Shown here piece by piece: positions 33,363 to 40,607 of a DNA stretch of 59,367 nt. The stretch is from NCBI GenBank assembly GCA_002333145.1, contig DDBN01000069.1:1-59367 (forward strand), written 5' to 3'. Within the stretch, counting starts at the first letter, position 1; each line of letters begins with the position of its first letter. A program made the translations under genes and the position numbers. The stretch comes from Moraxellaceae bacterium UBA2031. Its GTDB lineage: Bacteria > Pseudomonadota > Gammaproteobacteria > Pseudomonadales > Moraxellaceae. The notes below the pieces were generated by a model. That model was not told where the DNA came from, did no database searches, and saw only the letters and a program-made list of their open reading frames with translations.

Positions 33363-34490
33363 TTACTTGCCTGGAAAAATAGCCATCGGGTTTGGCAGTA
33401 AGTCAGCAACTTGCGTGATGCCGGCGGCTAGCTCGTGATGGTTGTTGGCGGTCAGCGTAATATGGCCGAGCTTGCGGCCTTCGCGTTCATCTTTGCCGTA
33501 AAGGTGCAAATGCACATCTTTTATCTGAAGAATATCTTCGGTCTTCGGATGCAGGCTAATAATGTTTAGCATGGCTGTTGGGCGATCACAGGTCGTATCG
33601 CCTAATGGTAAGCCAGCAACGGCGCGCACATGATTCTCAAACTGCGAACAGCGTGCCCCTTCAATAGTCCAATGCCCTGAGTTATGCACGCGTGGAGCTG
33701 TCTCGTTGGCAAAGATGCCATTATGGGTTTCGAACATTTCCAGTGTGATGGCGCCGACGTGATCCAGTTCATGCAGAATGGTGGAGATGTAGCGCTCAGC
33801 CGTAAGCTGAATATCATTTTCAACAAAGGGCGCTGGCGCAATAGAGTGTGACAGGATGCCGCGATGGTGCACGTTTTCCGTGAGCGGATAGCAGGCGGTT
33901 TTACCATCACGGCTGCGCACGGCAATAATCGAAAGCTCACGCTTGAAGTGCATGAACTCTTCGGCCATCAACGGAGTTTGAGCGCCAAGTGCTGACCACG
34001 CCTGTGGAATCTGGTCTTCGGAGTGGAGTAGAAACTGGCCCTTGCCGTCATAACCCATGGTAACGGTCTTGATGACCAGTGGCAGGCCCAGTGTCTTCGC
34101 GGCACCATGTAAATCGGCTTCGCTACGAATCTCGGCAAAGCGGGCTGATGGAATTTTCAGGTCAGCAAAAAGCTTCTTTTCGTTCAGACGATTCTGTGAG
34201 ACAGAGAGAGACTTTACGCTCGGGTATACAGGCTTCTTTGCTGCAATACGCTCTACCCAAGATACTGGAATGTTTTCAAACTCGTAAGTGAAAACATCTG
34301 CACTGTCGATGAAGGCATCCAAGCTCTCGATGGAGTTTTCGGCGTCACCATGGCGTTGGCCAAGCTCAGCAGAAGGGCACGTCGGATTGCTGTCATAAAA
34401 AGAGAAAGCCAAGTCCAGAGGATAGCCAGCCAGTGCCATCATGCGGCCAAGTTGGCCGCCTCCAAGAACCCCGATGCGCAGTCGACTCAC
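33363..34490 (-). CDS. purK: N5-carboxyaminoimidazole ribonucleotide synthase
   Basis: A 375-residue ATP-grasp enzyme that converts AIR, bicarbonate and ATP to N5-CAIR in purine synthesis. N-terminal IGVLGGGQLGRMMALAG and the ATP-grasp segment VIKTVTMGYDGKGQFLL are diagnostic, and ETAPRVHNSGHWTIEGA is the C-terminal signature. It overlaps the upstream purE by 4 bases in the order purE-purK. Confidence 0.95.
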   Translation of the reverse strand: MSRLRIGVLGGGQLGRMMALAGYPLDLAFSFYDSNPTCPSAELGQRHGDAENSIESLDAFIDSADVFTYEFENIPVSWVERIAAKKPVYPSVKSLSVSQNRLNEKKLFADLKIPSARFAEIRSEADLHGAAKTLGLPLVIKTVTMGYDGKGQFLLHSEDQIPQAWSALGAQTPLMAEEFMHFKRELSIIAVRSRDGKTACYPLTENVHHRGILSHSIAPAPFVENDIQLTAERYISTILHELDHVGAITLEMFETHNGIFANETAPRVHNSGHWTIEGARCSQFENHVRAVAGLPLGDTTCDRPTAMLNIISLHPKTEDILQIKDVHLHLYGKDEREGRKLGHITLTANNHHELAAGITQVADLLPNPMAIFPGK

Positions 34491-34981
34491 GCGATCACTC
34501 CCGGTATTGGATTGGCCAGTACATTCTCGGTTTGCGATGCACGGAACTGCTCAATGACGGGCAGTAGATCAGTGTGTTTGCCGCAGAGGATCTGGGTGGC
34601 CAGCAAGGCAGCATTAATTGCGCCCGCTTTGCCGATAGCCAGAGTGCCGACGGGTACACCACCTGGCATCTGTACGATGGAAAGTAGAGAGTCGAGGCCA
34701 TTCAGGGCTTGGGACTGCACCGGCACGCCGAGCACGGGTAGTGATGTCTTGGCGGCACACATGCCGGGCAGGTGCGCTGCGCCGCCAGCGCCGGCAATAA
34801 TGACCTCAATGCCGCGGCTACGGGCGTTTTCCGCGTAACTGAACAGTTTGTCTGGCGTACGGTGTGCGGAGATAACCTCAGCCTCAAAGGGCACGCCTAA
34901 GGCTGTCAGGGTGTCTGCCGCATGCTGCATCGTGGCCCAGTCTGATTGGGACCCCATGATGATGCCGACCAATGCGCTCAT
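34487..34981 (-). CDS. purE: N5-carboxyaminoimidazole ribonucleotide mutase
   Basis: A 164-residue class I PurE that isomerises N5-CAIR to CAIR. GIIMGSQSDWATMQHAADTL is the N-terminal phosphate-binding motif, and AEVISAHRTPDKL carries the catalytic histidine. AGAGGAAHLPGMCAAKTSLPVLGVP completes the fold. It is first in the purEK operon. Confidence 0.96.
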   Translation of the reverse strand: MSALVGIIMGSQSDWATMQHAADTLTALGVPFEAEVISAHRTPDKLFSYAENARSRGIEVIIAGAGGAAHLPGMCAAKTSLPVLGVPVQSQALNGLDSLLSIVQMPGGVPVGTLAIGKAGAINAALLATQILCGKHTDLLPVIEQFRASQTENVLANPIPGVIA

Positions 34982-35115
34982 GTTTGCTCTCGCTTGTGTG
35001 ATCCCGGATGTCTGGCGGGAAAAACGCGCTATTGTCCTGCTCTCGGGGCTGGTGTCAAACCCGGCTGTCTCTTGGGTGGGGGGAGGCTCCGGGCAAAAGA
35101 CAGGTCAAAAAGCAG

Positions 35116-35247
35116 TTACTGACGTATTAGCATGTCGATGATGGCAGCGGCAACGCCAATGGCGATGGTAACGCCGGTCAGAAAAACCATAAAACGCCAG
35201 ACGGGTTTCCAGCTCTCGGGCATGGGCTCACGGGGTTGGTCGGACAC
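35116..35247 (-). CDS. Small single-span membrane protein, 43 residues
   Basis: A short reading frame of 44 codons starting at a GTG (35245-35247, minus strand) with a well-placed GGAG ribosome binding site 7 to 8 bases upstream. The product has a polar start (MSDQPREPMPESWKPVWR) and one hydrophobic helix (FMVFLTGVTIAIGVAAAII) before a short DMLIRQ tail. I do not recognise the family. It lies upstream of purE on the same strand with 134 bases between. The ribosome binding site and clean TM helix make it likely to be real. Confidence 0.6.
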   Translation of the reverse strand: MSDQPREPMPESWKPVWRFMVFLTGVTIAIGVAAAIIDMLIRQ

Positions 35248-35334
35248 GATAGCACTCCACCAGTAGATGGCTGGATTGTCGCGATAGCACGAAGGATGGG
35301 CAAGCGTACATTTCGCAGTGGCGCCGGTAGCCGC

Positions 35335-35363
35335 TTGCTTGCCACAATACGCATCATTATAGA
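35335..35363 (+). promoter_or_regulatory. Candidate promoter of the membrane protein-mpl unit
   Basis: TTGCTT (35335-35340), 17 bases, TATAGA (35358-35363). Start near 35370, about 37 bases before the membrane-protein start codon. Confidence 0.5.
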
Positions 35364-35406
35364 GCTGGGAGGAAAATAGCCCCCCAGTATTTCGGAGAGA
35401 GTGTTG

Positions 35407-35940
35407 ATGAAAGCCCTATGGACCCTGTTTTGGCAGCTCTGCCAGTTGCGACGGGGGCCTGAAGATGTGCCGTATTCCTTGCAATTGTTATTGCTGCTGG
35501 GCTTGCTTGACGTTGCCCTTGGTGTAGGGGGGCAGTTTTTGGCTCAACCAGATCGCCTGCGCATTGCCGTCTCACTAACGCTGTTGGCTTTGTCGATGGA
35601 TGCTATAGCCCTTTGGGGATTACTGGCGTTTAAGAAGTTACAGGGCCGTTGGGTGCAAGCACTGACAGCGATTATAGGTATTGATCTGCTGCTCAGCTTG
35701 GTGGCCTTGCCGTTGACGCTGATCAGTCTTGCGGTTCAGCCCTCGTCTTTCATGATTGCTATTGTGGTGGTTACTCAGATGTTGTTAGTGGGGTGGAATA
35801 TTGGGTTGCGCGGTTTTGTGTTTCATCGCTCTCTCAATATCGGCATGTTGCAGGGCAATGTATTGTCGCTGGCACTGTTCCTGCTCAACATAGCGGTCAG
35901 TGTGCAACTTTTTCCAGAACTGCTTCCCGCCAAAGGCTGA
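35407..35940 (+). CDS. Four-helix membrane protein of unknown function
   Basis: A 177-residue hydrophobic protein with about four transmembrane helices (around 23-43, 51-72, 82-110 and 110-170 in overlapping hydrophobic stretches) and the short basic segment WQLCQLRRGPEDVP at the N-terminus. Family not recognised with certainty; it looks like a Yip1-type or orphan inner-membrane protein. The ATG at 35407 has a GGAGAGA ribosome binding site, better than the GTG two codons earlier. Ten bases separate it from mpl, so the two are probably co-transcribed. Confidence 0.75.
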   Translation: MKALWTLFWQLCQLRRGPEDVPYSLQLLLLLGLLDVALGVGGQFLAQPDRLRIAVSLTLLALSMDAIALWGLLAFKKLQGRWVQALTAIIGIDLLLSLVALPLTLISLAVQPSSFMIAIVVVTQMLLVGWNIGLRGFVFHRSLNIGMLQGNVLSLALFLLNIAVSVQLFPELLPAKG

Positions 35941-35950
35941 CAGGAGTCTT

Positions 35951-37318
35951 ATGCATATTCACATTCTTGGCATTTGTGGCACCTTCATGGGCTCGCTTGC
36001 TGTGTTGGCCAAAGAGCTTGGCTATCGTGTCACCGGCTCTGATGCCAATGTCTATCCGCCTATGAGCACGCAGCTAGAGGCGCAAGGGATTGCGTTGACG
36101 CAGGGCTATGACCCGGCCCAACTTGCGCCCCGCCCCGACCTGGTGGTGATTGGTAACGCCATGTCGCGTGGTAATCCCTGCGTGGAATATGTGCTGAATG
36201 AAGGTATTCCTTACACATCGGGCCCTGCTTGGCTGACGCAATATGTGTTGCAGGGGCGGCATGTTATTGGCGTTGCCGGTACGCACGGCAAGACCACGAC
36301 GACAACGATGGTGGCTTGGGTGCTGGATCAGGCCGGGCTTAATCCCGGTTTTCTGATTGGCGGCGTGCCCAACGGCTTTGAAGCCAGTGCGCGACTTGGA
36401 GGCGGTAAGTATTTTGTTGTGGAGGCGGATGAATATGATTCGGCTTTTTTCGACAAGCGTTCCAAGTTCATTCACTACGCACCAACCACCGCTATCCTTA
36501 ATAACCTCGAATTTGATCATGCCGATATTTTCGAAAATCTGGAGGCGATCAAGAAGCAGTTCCATCATCTGGTACGCACGGTGCCCGGGAAGGGGCGTCT
36601 GATTGTGCCGACAGATGATGTCAATCTGGCTGATGTGCTAACACGAGGAGCGTGGACACCAGTAGAGCAGTTTTCCGTTGATGTGCCACTGCCAAAAGCG
36701 GGTTGGCGTGCCGATTGCCTGAGTGAAGAAGGCTCTTCTTTTGCTGTTTTTCGTGATGGTGTAAAACAGGGCGAGGTGCACTGGACCATGTCTGGGCATC
36801 ACAGCGTGTGCAATGGCATGGTGTCCATTATCGCTGCTGAACATTGCGGCGTGAGCGTGGCGCAAGCCTGTGATGCATTGTCATCGTTTCCTGGGGTAAA
36901 GCGCCGGATGGAAGTAGTGGGCGTAGCGCGCGGCGTCACGGTATATGATGACTTTGCACATCACCCAACGGCCATTGCGACGACGTTGGGTGGGCTGCGC
37001 AAAAAAGTGGGAGATGCCCGCATTATTGCTGTGATTGAGCCGCGCTCCAATACGATGCGTCTGGGATCGCACAAAGACACTCTGGCGCCATCTGTAGCCG
37101 ATGCCAACGAAGTGATCTGGTATCAGCCTGCGGGGCTGGATTGGGATCTGGGGCCGATTGTGGCGGCCAGTACCGTGCCTTCCATGGTGCTGAATTCGAT
37201 TGATGACATCATTGCGAAAATCGTGGGTGAAGCAAAGCAGGGTGATCAGGTGTTAATCATGAGTAATGGTGGTTTTGGTGGAATTCACCGTGCGCTGGTG
37301 CAGGCGCTTGAGGCCTAA
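35951..37318 (+). CDS. mpl: UDP-MurNAc:tripeptide (L-Ala-D-Glu-meso-DAP) ligase
   Basis: A 455-residue Mur ligase that reattaches recovered murein tripeptide to UDP-MurNAc during peptidoglycan recycling. The N-terminus HIHILGICGTFMGSLAVLAKELG is the Mpl form of the MurC nucleotide-binding motif. GVAGTHGKTTTTTMVAW is the ATP-binding loop, and HHPTAIATTLGGLR is the late signature. The ATG at 35951, behind CAGGAG, is where the family begins. A strong terminator follows. Confidence 0.95.
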   Translation: MHIHILGICGTFMGSLAVLAKELGYRVTGSDANVYPPMSTQLEAQGIALTQGYDPAQLAPRPDLVVIGNAMSRGNPCVEYVLNEGIPYTSGPAWLTQYVLQGRHVIGVAGTHGKTTTTTMVAWVLDQAGLNPGFLIGGVPNGFEASARLGGGKYFVVEADEYDSAFFDKRSKFIHYAPTTAILNNLEFDHADIFENLEAIKKQFHHLVRTVPGKGRLIVPTDDVNLADVLTRGAWTPVEQFSVDVPLPKAGWRADCLSEEGSSFAVFRDGVKQGEVHWTMSGHHSVCNGMVSIIAAEHCGVSVAQACDALSSFPGVKRRMEVVGVARGVTVYDDFAHHPTAIATTLGGLRKKVGDARIIAVIEPRSNTMRLGSHKDTLAPSVADANEVIWYQPAGLDWDLGPIVAASTVPSMVLNSIDDIIAKIVGEAKQGDQVLIMSNGGFGGIHRALVQALEA

Positions 37319-37346
37319 GTAACACCTTGCGGTTATGTGCAAAAAC

Positions 37347-37388
37347 AGCCATAAAAAAGCCCGGAAATATCCGGGCTTTTTTATGGCT
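37347..37388. terminator. Bidirectional terminator between mpl and the TerC gene
   Basis: An 18-base perfect stem, AGCCATAAAAAAGCCCGG (37347-37364) with its complement (37371-37388), loop AAATAT. A6 and T6 tracts flank the GC core, so it can work for both convergent genes. Confidence 0.92.
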
Positions 37389-37395
37389 TATTTAA

Positions 37396-38151
37396 TTACG
37401 CATGACCTTTCGGGCCATGCAACTTTACTGGATCACGATCACGCTTACGCATGCGGAGGTTAAGCATTTCTACGCCCAGTGAGAAGGCCATGGCGAAGTA
37501 AACATAGCCTTTGGAGACGTGCTGGCCAAAGCCTTCAGCGACTAGTAACGTGCCTACTAGGACTAGGAAGGACAAAGCCAAGACTTTAATCGAGGGATGG
37601 CTCTCGACAAATTCGCCGATCGATTTGGCGGCAAACATCATTACGCCCACCGAGATCATAATAGCGATTACCATTACTGATACATGCTTAGCCAAGCCGA
37701 CAGCAGTGATGACCGAGTCCAACGAGAAAACGATATCGATCACGGCAATCTGCAGGACAATGCTGAAAAAAGCCGCAGAGCCGGCATTTGGCGATGGTTG
37801 GCCATCTTCGCCGGAGCCTTCCATACTGTTGTAGATTTCTGTTGATGCCTTCCAGAGTAGAAAAAGGCCTCCACCAATCAGGATCAGATCGCGGCCGCTG
37901 ATTGCTTTCCCTAGTATTTCAAAGAAGGGCTGGGTCAGACTCATCACCCACGCTAGCGAAAGCAGCAGCATGATGCGGGTGATCATCGCAAAGCCCAGGC
38001 CAAACAGGCGAGTGCGATTACGCATCTCGGGAGGCATGCGATTGACCAATATAGTCAAGAAGATGATGTTGTCGATGCCGAGAACAATCTCAAGCAGGGT
38101 CAAGGTGGCAAGCGCCATCCACGCCTGCGGATCGGCAATCCATTCAAACAT
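37396..38151 (-). CDS. TerC family integral membrane protein
   Basis: A 251-residue protein with about seven TM helices. LEIVLGIDNIIFLTILVNRMP and IAVIDIVFSLDSVITAVGLAKH carry the two conserved acidic motifs of TerC proteins (GIDN and SLDS). TerC relatives such as Alx and MeeF/MeeY act in manganese export and in metal loading of exported proteins. No ter stress operon is nearby, so a metal role is more likely than tellurite resistance. Confidence 0.9.
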   Translation of the reverse strand: MFEWIADPQAWMALATLTLLEIVLGIDNIIFLTILVNRMPPEMRNRTRLFGLGFAMITRIMLLLSLAWVMSLTQPFFEILGKAISGRDLILIGGGLFLLWKASTEIYNSMEGSGEDGQPSPNAGSAAFFSIVLQIAVIDIVFSLDSVITAVGLAKHVSVMVIAIMISVGVMMFAAKSIGEFVESHPSIKVLALSFLVLVGTLLVAEGFGQHVSKGYVYFAMAFSLGVEMLNLRMRKRDRDPVKLHGPKGHA

Positions 38152-38178
38152 GATAGTTGCTCCAGGTTAGGATTGTGC

Positions 38179-38490
38179 TCACTCGAAGTGACAGACGTAA
38201 TCGAGCATTTCCAGTGTCTCGATATCAAACGATGAGTTGCCGGGCACGCTGAAAGATTGGCCCCCCTGATATTCCTGCCACTCGGTTGCGCCACTGAGAC
38301 GGATACGGCAGTGGCCTGCATTCAGCTCCATGATTTCCGGAGCGCCAGTGTTGAACGTCAGGGAAGAGGGGAAAATCACTCCCACCGACTTGCGAGTGCC
38401 GTCGGCAAACTGCACGGTATGGCTAACGCATTTGCCATCAAAGTAGACATTGGCCTTGGTGGTGACGCTAACATTATCGAACTGGCTCAT
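38179..38490 (-). CDS. ppnP: Pyrimidine/purine nucleoside phosphorylase
   Basis: A 103-residue single-domain cupin of the YaiE/DUF1255 family, which phosphorolyses a range of nucleosides. FDNVSVTTKANVYFDGKCVSHTV and the ending FSVPGNSSFDIETLEMLDYVCHF match the family over the whole length. The start at 38490 has a TTGGAG ribosome binding site, and upstream codons are not conserved. The gap to the TerC gene is 27 bases, so the two may share a transcript. Confidence 0.92.
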   Translation of the reverse strand: MSQFDNVSVTTKANVYFDGKCVSHTVQFADGTRKSVGVIFPSSLTFNTGAPEIMELNAGHCRIRLSGATEWQEYQGGQSFSVPGNSSFDIETLEMLDYVCHFE

Positions 38491-38723
38491 GGGAGCTCCA
38501 AGCGGAAAGGTGGGGGGTTGCCGCGGGGGCAAAATAGTGCGCGAATTCTAGGGGCAAGGTGACCAACTGACTAGGATCTTCTGTCAGTTCCTTTAGGCTC
38601 GCTCCTGAGGGTGCCTCTGAAGCGATCTGGCCCACGAGATGAATCTTCTATTGGGTATGGCTTGAGGGCACGGCTACTCCCTGCTAGCGTTTGCTGACCA
38701 GCCTAACTGCTCTCGGATTGCCG

Positions 38724-39125
38724 ATGCCTCCTCTGACTGCCGAACAGATTGCCTACATAGAGCGTCGCCGTCGCCAGGCCCAGTATTGGCCGTGGATGGC
38801 TCTGCCGCTTACGCTCGTGCTGGGAGGGCTCTATCTCTGGTTATGGGTCAATGTTCCGCTATTCCTTAATCCACAGGCGCTGGTGGATGGGGTGCGCAGT
38901 GGCAGCGTGGACTTATCCGGGCTCACCATGCTTGCCGCATTGGGCAACTTGGCTTTTCTAGGGTGTGGCTTGCTGGTGCTGGGGATTATCCTGCTGACCA
39001 GTGCCTCGCTCTGGAACGAACGCCGCCTAATAGCGTATTTGGACCAGGCAGGCCTCTCAGCCACTACTCCGACGGTGAACGAAGCTCGGCAAAAGGCTGA
39101 AGGGGATGAGGATGAGGCCCCATAG
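38724..39125 (+). CDS. Small membrane protein with two TM helices
   Basis: A protein of about 133 residues: a short N-terminal region with IAYIERRRRQAQYW, TM1 (PWMALPLTLVLGGLYLWLWV), a loop, TM2 (LAALGNLAFLGCGLLVLGIILL) and an acidic C-terminal tail (QKAEGDEDEAP). Not recognised. A start at TTG 38691 is possible; neither start has a convincing ribosome binding site. Coding character and the helices support a real gene. Confidence 0.55.
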   Translation: MPPLTAEQIAYIERRRRQAQYWPWMALPLTLVLGGLYLWLWVNVPLFLNPQALVDGVRSGSVDLSGLTMLAALGNLAFLGCGLLVLGIILLTSASLWNERRLIAYLDQAGLSATTPTVNEARQKAEGDEDEAP

Positions 39126-39141
39126 AACGGTTATTGTGACA

Positions 39142-39361
39142 CTTGGTCAGCGAAGGTAACGGTCTGTAGTCTTATTGGTCGTAAATCTTGATTGACCAAG
39201 GCTTTGCCTTTACCCTTTGCGTAGTCAGTGCCAGGGCGCCCCGCTAACGCGGTCGCAGCAACCTGACCCCGGGTTGAAGAGCCTCTTGAAACGGCCATGC
39301 TGTGAGCATTCATAGTGAGCGCGTGCCAGTTTCCAGAGGCTCTTTGCATTCGATCGTTTTT
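39142..39361 (+). promoter_or_regulatory. Structured 5' leader of the ornithine decarboxylase gene
   Basis: The 249-base gap before odc contains several inverted repeats. CTTGGTCA (39142-39149) pairs with TGACCAAG (39193-39200), and a second TTGGTC (39175-39180) competes for the same GACCAA. Downstream, a 16-base arm at 39277-39292 pairs with 39329-39344 (15 of 16 positions), enclosing the smaller hairpin ATGCT-GTG-AGCAT. No typical ribosome binding site precedes the start codon. This arrangement suggests a cis-acting RNA element. I know of no described motif that it matches. Confidence 0.5.
39241..39262 (+). repeat. 22-base element shared with the ssb leader
   Basis: The second copy of the element at 19244-19265; 19 of 22 bases are identical, with a fully conserved CCGCTAACGCGGT. 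It lies between the two larger hairpins of the odc leader. Confidence 0.4.
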
Positions 39362-39374
39362 ATGGGTAATTGCC

Positions 39375-40544
39375 ATGCGCCTTGCTGACTACTGTACCGA
39401 AGCCGAGTGGAAGAAGATTCGCGATGTTGCCGACTCCAAGGAAACTCCTCTCTTGGTGGTTGATCTCGAAATCATCAAGCAGAAATTTGAAGAGCTGACG
39501 GGCTGCTTCCCGATGGCCAAAGTGCACTATGCACTTAAGGCTAATCCAGGCGTGCCTGTGGTTGAACTGTTGCGCGATCTCGGCTCTAGCTTTGATATTG
39601 CCTCGATTTTTGAGCTGAATCGCGTGCTGGATACGGGTGTGCCGCCAGACCGTGTTTCCTATGGCAACACAATCAAGAAAGCGGCACATATTAAATATGC
39701 CTTCGAGAAGGGCATTCGCCTGTTTGCGACCGACTCCAAGGCCGATCTGCAGTCGATTGCGGATAACGCTCCTGGCTCCAAGATTTTCGTGCGTATTCTT
39801 GTGGAAGGCGGCGAAACGGCGGAATGGCCGTTGTCCCGCAAATTCGGCTGTCATCCAGACATGGCGATCGACCTGTTGGTGACGGCGAAGCAGCTTGGTT
39901 TGGTGCCTCACGGTATTTCCTTTCATGTCGGTTCGCAGCAGAAAGACATCGCTGTCTGGGATGCGGCACTGTCGAAAGTGAAGTACATGTTCGATTGGAT
40001 GAAGCTTGAGGAAGATATCGAGCTGAAGATGATCAATATGGGCGGCGGCTTTCCGGCAAACTATATTTCGGAAGTTAACCCGATTAATGTGTATGCCGAA
40101 GAAATTCGTCGCTACTTGCACGATGACTACGGCGATAACTTGCCGGAAATCATTCTCGAGCCAGGTCGTTCACTGGTAGGCGAGTCTGGTGTGTTGGTGT
40201 CGGAAGTGGTGCTGATCTCACGCAAGTCGCGTACCGACCTTAATCGCTGGGTGTACTTGGATGTGGGTCTGTTCCAGGGCCTGATGGAAACCATGGGTGA
40301 GTCCATCAAGTACCCGATCTACATGGAAAAGCTGGAAGGTAATCCGCCGACCGGTACGGTCGTGCTGGCAGGCCCAACCTGCGACTCCACGGACATCATG
40401 TACGAGAACTCTAACTACCAGTTGCCGTTGAATCTGGCCGTAGGCGATCGTTTGTACTGGATGACAACAGGCGCCTACACCAACTCTTACAGCTCTGTAG
40501 AATTCAACGGCTTTCCGCCGCTTAAGACTTTCTATGTGAAGTAA
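39375..40544 (+). CDS. speC: Ornithine decarboxylase, PLP group IV (alanine racemase fold)
   Basis: A 389-residue enzyme that forms putrescine from ornithine. It is very similar to the short, eukaryote-like SpeC of Pseudomonas. The PLP lysine is in VHYALKANPG (K55), the HVGSQQ and MINMGGGFPANY segments are typical of the barrel, and the C-terminal domain has AGPTCDSTDIMYEN with the active-site cysteine (C336). I start at 39375, where similarity begins. An out-of-frame ATG at 39362 opens a nine-codon frame across this start. The long structured leader suggests post-transcriptional control. Some family members also use lysine. Confidence 0.92.
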   Translation: MRLADYCTEAEWKKIRDVADSKETPLLVVDLEIIKQKFEELTGCFPMAKVHYALKANPGVPVVELLRDLGSSFDIASIFELNRVLDTGVPPDRVSYGNTIKKAAHIKYAFEKGIRLFATDSKADLQSIADNAPGSKIFVRILVEGGETAEWPLSRKFGCHPDMAIDLLVTAKQLGLVPHGISFHVGSQQKDIAVWDAALSKVKYMFDWMKLEEDIELKMINMGGGFPANYISEVNPINVYAEEIRRYLHDDYGDNLPEIILEPGRSLVGESGVLVSEVVLISRKSRTDLNRWVYLDVGLFQGLMETMGESIKYPIYMEKLEGNPPTGTVVLAGPTCDSTDIMYENSNYQLPLNLAVGDRLYWMTTGAYTNSYSSVEFNGFPPLKTFYVK

Positions 40545-40569
40545 TGGGTTGATGTGATTAGATAAAGAA

Positions 40570-40597
40570 AAAGCCGGCGAATACGCCGGTTTTTTTG
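40570..40597 (+). terminator. Rho-independent terminator after odc
   Basis: CCGGCG (40574-40579), loop AATA, CGCCGG (40584-40589), then seven T; preceded by an A-rich run that may help the convergent KefB-type gene. Confidence 0.9.
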
Positions 40598-40607
40598 TGA
40601 GAAAAAA

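Noticed and set aside
37396..38151. Tellurite resistance operon based on the TerC protein
   Set aside because: No terA, terB, terD or terE genes nearby. Solitary TerC proteins are linked to manganese handling.
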